Assembly: GCA_002205965.3 (NCBI GenBank)
Contig: NADL03000478.1
Span: 397,001 to 461,000 of the forward strand
Direction of reading: 5' to 3'
DNA length: 64,000 nt
DNA from: Kappaphycus alvarezii
Taxonomy: Eukaryota > Rhodophyta > Florideophyceae > Gigartinales > Solieriaceae
Position 1 is the stretch's first letter, and every line of letters starts with the position of its first letter. Positions 25,801-36,000 of the stretch are shown piece after piece. Position numbers and translations under genes: made by a program. The notes beneath the pieces are model-generated. The model had not been told where the DNA came from and did no database searches. It worked only from the letters and a program-made list of their open reading frames with translations.

Positions 25801-26142
25801 CACAGAGCCCCTGCTCCACTTCAGACCCCTTGTCCTCAAGGGTAACTTATCTCCCACGGCGGCCATAAGGGAATGATGTAGATCCATTAGAATGATGGGA
25901 TGGATAAAGGAGAAGGATTCAATGGGCCTGTTTGCGTCCAAGTTCTTAGAGGAACTTTGACGACCTTCCCTCTGAAAGGCCCTCCCCACGTTCTTCCCCG
26001 ACCTATTCATTACATCGAAGGCAAACTTCAACGCATGTTTCATACAATCGTATTCTCGTCTTGCATGAAGACCTGATGAAATTTCCCCCATGAACAAGCT
26101 GCTTCTGGCAACCAAATGCTCCTTTTCCACGACTGCGACCAT
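22810..26142 (-). pseudogene. UPF1-like superfamily 1 helicase, decayed
   Basis: The first ATG after the protease gene is at 26142. The core lies at 22810-25161 and shows the SF1 order: a Q-motif-like SNESQLAVLVSW; Walker A in FCHGPPGTGKS (near 24170-24185); motif II in DTIIVDEAS; a motif III-like GTTLVSATD; LLNEQVRSAEQIGTPVS, as in the 'QYR' block of UPF1-type helicases; MTFDSCQGSQFDVIFLSMVR (motif V region); and a terminal SLSRARKALVIVG (motif VI region). The N-terminal 1 kb (25.3-26.1 kb) has no domain I recognise. The reading frame is interrupted roughly eight times by stops and shifts, so it is not functional as it stands. Family enzymes unwind nucleic acid using ATP. An ATPase of this type paired with an Ulp1 protease inside an inverted-repeat unit is unusual. 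It could also be an old host gene caught between repeats. Confidence 0.75.
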
Positions 26143-26172
26143 TTTAATGTCCTTAAAACATCTTAAAAAGGC

Positions 26173-28298
26173 TTAAAGGGGATCCGGAGTGTCTTTGCTC
26201 TGTATCATCTTCAATACATACTCCATTATGCATACCACATGTATGCATACCTGCTGCATGAGTGCTCTCCCAGTAGGCGAGAAAACTTCGGCTGCATTGA
26301 ATTGTTTCGAGGCTCTCGTAAAGTTAAGAAAAAGACCCCAAAGCCTCTTTAAACCATTGACCAATACGCGGGCGTTGGCTTTTCTTGCTCCGTGTAGGAT
26401 GAAAAGAAAGTCGGAGCGAGACGTAGCAAAGCCAGAATGGGGGTAACATTGCATCGCCTTGAAAATAAACTCCGCTCCACCGTACGCTGGTAGGACGAAG
26501 CACAATCCGACAACAAAAGAGAACGATCCCAGCGAAAATTCCAAAGCAGTTTCCTGTAAATGCTTCTTCAGTTTCACGCCCACCTTGAAAGTCGAAGAGA
26601 AACGGGTTGTGACATCTCTCTTGACATCTGATCTTATAACAGGATCCCTCTCATGAACAGAAAACATGTTCTGAGAGACGTTCATCACGGACATATCCAC
26701 CCTCCAATTGCCCTGAATTATAATATTGGCAACGGAGTACCTCTCGTCCACAAAATTTTCCATGTCCTTACACTGAAGCCTGTAGAACGAAGGCATGGAA
26801 TCTTCGCCGAGAATCACATCCTCGGCTATGAACTTTCTTCGTGCCAAACGAGCGCGACGAACAATTTCGTTCCATAATTCTTCAAATTGTGGTGCTCTTG
26901 ACTCAACGAGGGGTAGAACCACCGCATTATCTGCGCTCAGTCTGGAAAATATCGCGGTAAGAGGGCCACAGAGGTTTTCTGACGCTGGCTGAGCACCCAC
27001 ACATTCTCGAACCCGGTGGTATGTAAAGTTTTCCGGAACGAGATCTGAGTAGATCTTCGAACCTCGAAACTCTTCTGCACCCTTGCAAAGCCATGGAATT
27101 ACGGAATGTTCCACGTGCGTCGCTGAATGCAGAGAAACGTCATGCAATGAGTCAAGGTGCTCGATGAAGGCTTTTTCGCGGCACGTACAATGTCCAGCTT
27201 TGAGACAGCGAAGCATATTGTGCATTTTATGAATCCGAACCAAAGAGAAATGTTCATTTGACAATATTGGTACCAAGAGAAGCGATGAATTGAAGATAAG
27301 TCCCCAAGACAAACTGCCGGATGAACTTTGCGACCGATTACTTGCAACCGATAATGACTCGGACACTATGTCGGAACGAAGTACGACAACTGAGGCCTTC
27401 TGATTGACACGAGTTTCAAGAGCCAGACGAAGGACATAGATATATGCATCGCTGTTTAGTTTCACCTCTTGGGCCTGCAGGATCTGGTCATACTCATCCA
27501 ATGTTATATACTGTTGCTTTTTGTCGAAATCATCGTACTTCAAAGCCTTTGTTGTTTGAGGCTGTGTTCCAGATCCATTCCTTTCGGTTCTCTCCTTCTT
27601 CCTTGTCGAGGCAGGTTTCGGATGACCCTTCAGGTCGATGAATTTTTCAGGGGTACGCTTCCTTGCAGAGGATGCATTACCAGCGCTGCCTCGCGGATCT
27701 TTTCGAGTGTCGTGGGAAAGAACCAACCTCTCCTGGAGACGGATGTGAATCTTTGGCAATGGAGCAATAGCAATGTTATCATCCGTATTCTCCACGAAGC
27801 CTTCCTCTGTCGCTACTCCACCGGCAGTGCAAGGAGTGGGAACGGAAACTGACTTCAGCGGAACATCGGTAGACGCAGACGGAGTCGGAGCGGACGGCAA
27901 ACTAGTATTTCTTGGACAGTTCTCTCCCCTTTTTCTGGTCTTCTTGACGGCTTTCAGAATTCTCTTCTGCCGTCCTTTTTCCTTGATAGGCTTTTCCTCC
28001 TTACGCGTAGGTTCTTCTTTGGCTCGACTAACAGAACCCCCTCTTCTTTATCGCTAGAATCCTCCTTCAATATTCTCCCATGCAGATTCCTCCTCTTCCA
28101 TTTCGGAGGAAGGACTTCTATCTCACTTGCCAGTGCGCCCTTGTTGACCTTTTCGGCTGCAATTTCAGGCTGCAATGTCGTACAAGGTTCTTGTGCTGCT
28201 TTCGAGGGTCCAACACGGGAGAAAGCATTCCTGTGCGTGCTCCTGCGACGTGTTATTGCCGGTTTCAGTTGTTTCCCTGCAGTCATTTTGCGCACCAT
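26173..28298 (-). CDS. Ulp1 (C48)-like cysteine protease-domain protein
   Basis: The long open stretch 26173-27900 (575 codons) continues the basic N-terminal frame at 27954-28298, with one frame change near 28.04 kb. The N-terminus is Lys/Arg/Ser-rich and disordered. Residues about 150-320 of the long frame match the C48 fold: SDAYIYVLRLALETR (substrate-side helix), LIFNSSLLLVPILSNEHFSL with the catalytic His at about 217, FIEHLDSLHD with Asp at about 250, and GAQPASENLCGP with Gln 304 and Cys 311. The Gln-Cys spacing is one longer than usual. Such proteases remove SUMO/ubiquitin-like tags in cells, and Ulp1 domains are also carried by several DNA transposons (MULE, CACTA, Zisupton types). 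The last 250 residues are unrecognised. The stop lies 31 bp before the ATG of the helicase gene, an operon-like spacing rarely seen in host nuclear genes. Confidence 0.7.
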
Positions 28299-29045
28299 GG
28301 CGATATCCTTCTGCGCGAAAAGAGAAGTCCAGGGATTGGAAAGACAAGGAGGTTGCGGTTCCGTGAATAATCGAAAAGCAGGAATTCAAAAGGGGGTAGT
28401 TTCGGGTAGGTGTGGTGTGATGGACTGAGGGTATATGCCAGAAGGTTGGTGAGGGATGCTGAAAACGTTGGAGGAGTTATCTGTCGTATGCAGGTTCACG
28501 CGTTACCCCTTAAGTACTATCGGAAAGCGGCTGTTGGTTCTCAGGTTGCACAAGCTGTTTTCATCAAAACCGCAACGCTGTCGAAATGAATTTCCTGTTG
28601 GAGGGGATGTATCACACTCAATATTGTTGACGGTTATTGAAAAATGTGAGCCGTTTGATTTCTTCCTTTTGAGGGAAACCACAACCACTTAAGTCGTATG
28701 GCAACGGGCGTTTGGCTTTGGAGGGGTGCGGGAGATAGGGGATGTAATTTTTTGCGTGAGAAGTGACTAGTTGACATTAGTGCAAAAAGATGTAGCCATG
28801 AGACCGAAGGAAGGGATCGAAGAGTCGCAAGTACGGAGTACGGTTAATGACGCAAGTACCAGACTGGAACAGAATGTGATACGTCAAAACTTGTGTGTAG
28901 ACAAATACTAAGCATTCATTTCATAACATCCACAATACCGGGTCTACAGTGCGATCTTCGAAAAAAAAGCGATGTCTTAACTGAACTTTGGAAATGGCAG
29001 CTGTTCCTATGTTGTACTTGGACAAGTAGTTTCCAACAAAAGAAT
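28299..29045. other. Upstream region of the Ulp1 gene
   Basis: No coding sequence is recognised. It lies between the N-terminus of the protease gene and the tandem repeat at 29046 and presumably held the element promoter. Confidence 0.4.
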
Positions 29046-29407
29046 GGACTATTTGAAAATGGTACAGTTCTGTAGGTTAGTAATGCAGTGCCGTATAGAA
29101 TAGTGTTGAATAACCTTAAAAACCGCGACTCCGAAGCCAAAAATGAACAACAAATAACGGAAACAACAGAATATTAGCTTACAAATTTGAACTCCCCTTT
29201 TCGCAGTACACTACATGCACAACTGTGGACTATTTGAAAATGGTACAGTTCCGTAGGTTACTAATTCAGTACCGTATAGAATAGTGTTGAATAACCTTAA
29301 AAACCGCGACTCCGAAGCCAAAAATGAACAACGAATAACGGAAACAACAGAATATCAGCCTGCAAATTTGAACTCCCCCTTTCGCAGTACAATACACGCA
29401 CAACTGT
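29046..29407 (+). repeat. Tandem duplication of a 181-bp unit
   Basis: Copy 1 (29046-29226) and copy 2 (29227-29407) both begin GGACTATTTGAAAATGGTAC and end CACAACTGT, with only scattered differences. The unit contains an unbroken shared block beginning CCGTATAGAATAGTGTTGAA. High identity points to recent duplication. Confidence 0.9.
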
Positions 29408-29525
29408 GCCTTGCCACCCCACTGTAATTACTGCACCTCAAAAAAAAATTTGGGCCAGCAATGATGCCGCCACGCCATGCATTCGCACATTTCACGGTGG
29501 CACAGTATAGTACCAACGCAGCCCA
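29405..29525 (+). repeat. Extra direct copy of the right subterminal repeat
   Basis: GTGCCTTGCCACCCCACTGT and the following CATTTCACGG...GTACCAACGCAG are repeated, with differences, at about 29664-29784. A third, weaker copy starts near 29810 (CTGTGTTTCCTGTACCTG). The right end thus carries two to three tandem subterminal units against one at the left. Confidence 0.65.
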
Positions 29526-29631
29526 TAATGCAGATTCTCACCTTTACTTTTCCTAGGTATTTAGAAGTTGTGCTTTACTTTTTTAGGACAAAAAAGTTGC
29601 GCTTCACTTTCGCAGCACTCCCGCCCCCGAA

Positions 29632-29784
29632 CTTGCCGAGGCTGTGCACAGTACAGTACATGCGGACCTGTGCCACGCCACACCACTGTAATTACTGTAC
29701 CTACAAAATAAATTTAGGCCACCAACGCTGCCTCCACGCCATACATTCGCCCATTTCACGGAGTCACGGTGTAGTACCAACGCA
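29632..29784 (+). repeat. Right inverted (subterminal) repeat
   Basis: It is the inverse of 22301-22454, with shared blocks GTGCACAGTACA, TGTAATTACTGTACCTAC, CATTTCAC and CACGGT. It probably marks the right end of the Ulp1/helicase element. Confidence 0.7.
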
Positions 29785-30196
29785 GAGAAAAAACCAATAG
29801 TGCTATACCACCTTACTGTGTTTCCTGTACCTGAAATAATTTTGTTTGACCCCCACAATGCGGCCCCTTCAAGCCTTTCTAGCAGACATGTGTACTCAGC
29901 AGTGTGCAATGTAATTCATCCGATATCTATGCCTTTCGACTGGATTGCTGAAACAGTTTAGTACTGCGTGGATCTTACATGCATTGGGTAGCATCTTGGC
30001 GGTGGGAAGTTTGGGGGTGGAAGCGTTTCTTATGGGCGTTTCCGATCGCAAGAAAACTTATGTATTACTTCGTCCCCATTGTGAGTAAGAATAATTTAAA
30101 CAGTTGCGCACAACGACTGATACCTCATTTAATACGTGAAGGACGGGTAGCACTATATGGAGTTACCACTATTATCGGAATTTCTAACAGTGGAAT

Positions 30197-33085
30197 TTAG
30201 TTAATGGGTACTACATAATCCTGTGTGTCTCTTTTTGTTTCCTCTGCGGGACTCCTTGCTGCAGAAACAGTAGACGGAAGATGACTCCCTTCTCTTGAGA
30301 AAGCATTGTTCTCGATTTTATCACCCTCTCCCCCATGTTTAGGGAAAATATCTCCATGCAATTTCGACAGTATGCTCCACATAACGTCGTCGTTCTCATT
30401 TTCCAACATGACTTGCAATACTTTCAAGCGAATAGTTTCAAGCTTAATATTTTCGGATAGTGCACAATCTTCGATATCCAGACAAAGCCCAGCCAATGTT
30501 TTTATACGGCCATTCTCTCCGTCAAGGTTCACCAACGCTTCACCAAGCTTCCTTGAAACTTCACCGATTACGGTATATTCACATTTCTTAGAACCGGTAT
30601 TCTGGCGTTTGGTAGATCTTGACGATGTTGGAATTGTTGAGTAGTTACGCCTCAGAACCGCCCTTTTTTCTTTGTGCTTCCACCAAAGTTACGGGAAGGT
30701 CTTATCTGTCGACGCTTCCAGGGATCACATCCCAATTCACTCATTTGGACATGATCCAACTCTTTCAACTGTTTCACAGCAATTCCTGGAACCAATCCTA
30801 CGCCACAAATATTTTTCACAACTCTATTTTGGTTTTCCACTCCATTTCTGTTGTGGAAGCAGATTACTTTCGTATTTCGGTCCATTCTTGAGTAGCATGG
30901 CGCAATTATACGCTTAATACCGTGTTTTTCAACCCATAAAACCCATTGTGGATCAATTTCCCGTGCAACTGCCAACCATTTGTCCGAGTCCTCTACGATG
31001 TAAGAGTGTCGAAGACTGAACATTGCCTTCCGCAGTTGGGCAGACATCGCAACCCCCACCTTGCTCACCCTGTTCTTTATGTCACGATCGAAATGCACAT
31101 CGCAGCCCACCATTATTGATTCGATGTGAAGATCTTTCGGCGCGCCTGTCGCGTCTTGGAGAGTCAATGCAATTCCCTGAACCTTAGAAGACTCGAAACC
31201 GGTAGTTATGCCACGAATATAAATGGATTGGGCATCGAATTCCGAGCCCATCGGAACACAGGGGACCTTCATTCTACATCTACGTAACTTTCCTTGGCGC
31301 ATTGTTCTTCAAACTCAAAAAACTTGGCATAAGAAATAAGCATGTGTCCCAAAAACATTGACCAAGCAGCCCTATACCGCTCGACAGTTAGGCGGGATAT
31401 CAAGAACCTTCCAAAAACCGCAGTTTTTGTCCTTCAGCCTCAAATTGAAGGTTATTCTGCCTTTTTACTATGTCATAAAGGTACCAGTCTTTGTCCAAGG
31501 GGTCCATTCTATCAACAGTGATTGACTTGTATGTCGCATCCCCGGAAAACAATGATGAAGTAGCAGCGTGTTGGAGCATTGAATCTGAGGTAGGCAGGAC
31601 GACAAAGCCATCCTCAATTGTTCTGATATCCAGCACGTATGGTTCTGTTGGATCAGCTACCATCCTAAATAAAGCATTCACTTGTTGATACAATGATCTC
31701 TCATTTTCTCGAACAGAACGACTCATAGAGTAGGCAGCTTCTTTTCCAATCGCAGCTTGGTTTGAATCAATAATCCCCTCCCCGATCAGACTTGTTTGGG
31801 CACGTATATTCACCACGATAGGTTTCGCGTCCGGAGATTTCATTGCTTCAGCAGCTAAAATCGGTGTTTTTGAATTGTCACAGGGGGGGTCGGAGGCGGT
31901 GTATGGTTTTGTTCTCCAAAGGCAACAGCGAACAAAACCTTTTCCTCTTTTTCGGTTCCACTGGATTTACTCAATAGTATTTCCGAATTAGAAGGAATCC
32001 CAATCCCCCTTCCCTCACCCTCGCCTGCAAACAAAATCAAATCAAACGATCAGACTCCGGAATCAATTAGACTCGACAAACAGTTCCCCCATCTAGTTGC
32101 ACCACGTCGGCTCTTAGGCGAGATGTAGTTACAGTTCTCAGAGAGATCTGGAATCTGGCCGTCTTTCATAATTTTTTCTAGAGCATCAATTCCTTCATCG
32201 GAGAGATCTTTGAGGGCAGCGACATGTGCCGCTTTTCTGAGTTCTTGCAACCCTCCACAAGTGAGGAAAACACCCAATATTCCGGAACATCCAATAAAGC
32301 GGACATTGGTGGTTTTCTTCCTCCTTAATACTGGTCCCCTAGTACATCGCCTTCCACTTAGTATGGGGTCTGCTACATTTGATACCTTCCCTATAAATTT
32401 GCAGTATCCAAATAGCTGAAATTTTTTGAATAGTCCGTACATATTTACTGCCCTTTCCATCACGATGTTGGCAGATGTAGGTATCTTTTTGGGTTCCTTC
32501 TCGTTTTTATATCATTCCGTGACTTCTTCTATATTGCTATGACGATATCCCAAGAACTTCGCAGAAGCTCTAGTGCAATGGCGAGCTCCTACGCAAGAAT
32601 ATTTCCTTCTTATCATTACTGCATTGTTCAAAAAACGGTACTTTACATTCACTTTTCCCTTTCGTCTTGAACCGATATCCCATTTTATTCAGTAGCTCTT
32701 GAATATTCATGCTTCCAATACCGTGTAGAATACCTTCCTTGCTAGAATCCAACGATAGCAAAAAATCTTTGTCCTTAGGAAAATCATGGAATTGAATATA
32801 CTCGGCCCCATATTGACCGTCCATTCTCGGTCGCCTTGATAAGTGAAACAGACCTGAAGCTGAGTCTCTAATTATTCAATTTTTTCCATGAAGCCATTTC
32901 TGAACTTCACTCGATGCACCATTTTCACTCGGAATATGCTCAGTAAGGAAATTTGTATCCTCAGGAGAGTCCAATACGATTACATCTTCTGCAATGTCGT
33001 CGATGACAATAACTTCATCATCAGACAGCTCATTTCGAGGGAATTTGTGACATATTTTCTGCGAAAGGAATGTCACTTAGAGTAA
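30197..33085 (-). pseudogene. Decayed DDE transposase (MULE/KDZ-like)
   Basis: The minus strand reads from an acidic N-terminus (DDEVIVIDDIAEDVIVLDSP, 32876-33076) through KMGYRFKTKGKSECKV and a middle domain (32050-32463) to a DDE-like core. The core contains VLPTSDSMLQHAA, LFSGDATYKSITVD (candidate first Asp), RLTVERYRAAWSMFLGHML, VGCDVHFDRDIKNRVSKVG (candidate Cys/His-containing second site), then WVLWVEKHGIKRIIAPCYSR and FHNRNGVENQNRVVKN (candidate catalytic Glu in an 'N-x-x-E-x-x-N-R' motif). This order fits MULE or KDZ-type transposases, families that often travel with Ulp1 proteases. The frame shifts or stops about six to eight times. It lies 0.4 kb outside the right inverted repeat of the Ulp1/helicase unit, on the same strand. 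It could be a separate element or the transposase of a larger one. Confidence 0.55.
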
Positions 33086-36000
33086 GTCTGAAAGGGATAA
33101 CGTCTTTGTAATTGTACTGGTTTAGAGCAGGGGTGTTGAGTAGGAGGCCCATGGCCCGAGTATGAGGCCCTGGAATTTGTATACTCTCGAATAACAAAAT
33201 TTCTCGAATAGTATTACGGCTAGGCCAAACTTACAGCTAGATAGTACCCACTACTGTTTAGACTAGGTTCCATTCGAAAACGCCTCAATAGCTAAATCTA
33301 CGATATTTAGATTATCATTTCTTCATATTCAGCTATCAACAGAGATTATTAGTTAATACCTTTCCAATACACACTGTTGAATTTATTAATGATGAAGTTA
33401 GTTGGAACCTTGTGAAAGGTTCAGTGCAGTGTCAACTTTATCTAGTCGGTTTTATGCATGGCTTTTATTCTTTTTCCGCAAACGATGATACTATATTGCC
33501 AACTGTTGCATTTTACTGTTTCTTCTACAATCGCAGACATCCAAATACCTTTCTATATTCTCCATTGGAAAGACAATGGTAATAGTCATTACTTTGCTGA
33601 TCCAAGTAACGTTAATGCCAATCATTAAACGATTTCGGTCTGTTCACTCCCTGATTTCCTCATCGCTATTGTTAATAGTCAAAATATCTCCGCAAACCGT
33701 TTACTGTGCCTTCTATTGTAACCAATAAAATTGTTCCGTCACATAATTTTTATGGCTTTATGTAACGGAAGGACGCAAAACACTGCGGTTTGTCCGAAAC
33801 CATGTTTCAGAAACTTATGAAATTAGTAAACTCAATTTTCAGGGCTACCTTCCATTACCGGATTCAGGAAAACCAGGTATCTGTTGCAAGATTTCTCCTT
33901 TTTTACCTATCCCAGACCTATCCACGTCCTTAAGTACTGTAGTCATGCTAGCGACTATATTGCTCATGTGTGTTGTCCTAGCTTTCCGCTTTTACATATG
34001 AATAGAGAGCGTTGCCATCGATGACAAAGAGTCAGAATTATAACGCCGTATTCAACTGAAAATTCACCATGATCAGAAGAATTCATATTTCATAACCTAC
34101 TCACAACGGCTCCCTCGTGCTGTGTCGCTCCAATCTCAACAGTATAAAACTCTAAAATAAAGTACTTTTCATTAGCATGTAATTAAATTCATTACAGTTA
34201 TGAACTTACATATAGTAGAAATTAGCCCTGACCACTCCTTGTTGTCATTCATAGAGCTGTGTTGATTTTATTAATTAGAATATATATGACATCCCCATTA
34301 ATATTGCCATATGACATTACATCTCAAGTCCGTGTGGGCTGAGTCGATTACCCTGTGGGTCTGTGAATGAGTGGAGCGTCTTCCAAGGACATTCGTACAG
34401 TAATTCACCTGGAGACGTTCAGGAAGCTTTTGGTGAAGAGTTTTTACTCCTTTAAAACAAGGGCGACTACTGCTATACGACAAGTATGTTACGTATCTCA
34501 AATTTTTGTAACTGAATAACGTCCTATTGTATCATTCATGTAAATAAATCATCGAAAACCTATTAAATTTTACTTTTGTACCTTGAGAATACAGTTTGTG
34601 CCGATTATTTCAATACAACGCTGATTCTACATGATGTAAGTCATATTTTTTGTGATATGGCATTCCCCCGCCTGAAATACAAATCGTTTTGATACTCTTC
34701 CTCACTATATTCAAATAATAGATAGACTAGCTTCATATCTCTGATTACGGAAAACTAACACATGTAACCCTGTTTTCAGTGAGGTCCCATCGTGACGTAC
34801 TGCTCGAATTTTTCTTCAGTGGAATCAATGTTTATTTCCAATATTGGACTAATCATACATGGATTCTCAGAAAAGCATTACTGATCATTTGTCCGTGCTT
34901 TTTTGGACGCGTGATTTATTTATTTTTCTTACTCGATACATCGACAAGTTGTTAAAAGATTTACAATGCACGTTGACCATTGATGATACACACATTCGTA
35001 GTCCTCAAGTTTTAGTTTACTGAAATCGGGAAGGAGATTACCTGAACAATTCTTCTGTTTTCAATGGAACCCTTCCATGAATGTAGTATGGAGGCCAAAA
35101 TTAAGTAAGTCTGATAAATTAGCAAACACTCTACTCTACATTCGGTGCATCAGTGCTGTGATCTGCGATGTTGTTCTCTTAAAATATTTTATCTCCTTCG
35201 GGGTCGTTCAACGGCATTACTTAAGTAATTGGATGCTTACATACAATCTACCGCGCAACACGCTAGCGGCATGAAGACAACCAACCACCTCTTCCATACA
35301 TTAAAATAACCCAAAAATCCCCCACTACGGGTGTAGGTTGTGTTCATTGACGTAATTAATCAGATCTTGCATTTGATCGAATCAGTACAGTATTGGTTTG
35401 GTCCAAAGAAGCCTCCCACAAATGAATGCTGCATATGGCTATAAGTCGTTCAATCAATTCAGCATCACACTCCTGCTCCGTGTCTTGCTTCAACAGAGGC
35501 AACTTTTTATTGCACCATGTGAGCTTATCACGCTTGATTTATAATCACAAATCTCATGTTTTTAGTTGCCCATCACCTTCATCTTTTCAGCAGTTATCAA
35601 TATATATATATTTATTTGTTTTGAACTTTTTTCTTTCCTTACTGTTCTATATTTCTGAGCTTCTTTTCACCTATTTCATGTTTGACTTTTTGTGTGAATT
35701 TGTATACTATAGCCAATCCATTTTGAATATTTGCTCTAAAATTTCAATGAAGTAAAACTCTTTCCATATTAGACGTCGATGTATACACATTCCTTCTTCA
35801 CACAGTAACATAGAAAAAATGATAGGAGGTATGATATGTCGTTTTTTGACGTTTCTTGTACAGAACATTCAGATCAAACGTTCAGTAAGCCTTCTTTGAT
35901 GCTAATTCTATCGTAAAAGTCTTAACCATTCTATTTCATGTGTTCAATGCGTCCTTGTGAACCCTTTTATGATTTTTAAATTTTTCATGCAGCCGAATCA

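Larger units (their letters stand above)
22301..29784 (-). mobile_element. Ulp1-protease/helicase element bounded by inverted repeats
   Basis: Two minus-strand genes, an Ulp1-like protease and an SF1 helicase, lie between a pair of diverged inverted repeats (22301-22454 and 29632-29784). The left copy read in reverse and the right copy share CTTGC..AG..GTGCAC, ACAGTACA.TACATGC, TGTAATTACTGTACCTAC, AAATAAA and CCATTTCAC in order. They end in a common CACGGT...CGCA, which suggests element ends. A direct extra copy of the right repeat sits at 29405-29525. The span is about 7.5 kb. No target duplication could be fixed. I see no polymerase, capsid or integrase gene, so the element class is open; a DNA transposon with accessory genes is the simplest reading. 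Both genes have decayed to different degrees. Confidence 0.55.

Noticed and set aside
33127-33185. CAGGGGTGTTGAGTAGGAGG followed by GGCCC repeats, resembling a hAT-type terminal repeat
   Set aside because: No matching inverse copy ending CACCCCTG was found downstream or upstream, and the adjacent transposase is not hAT-like.
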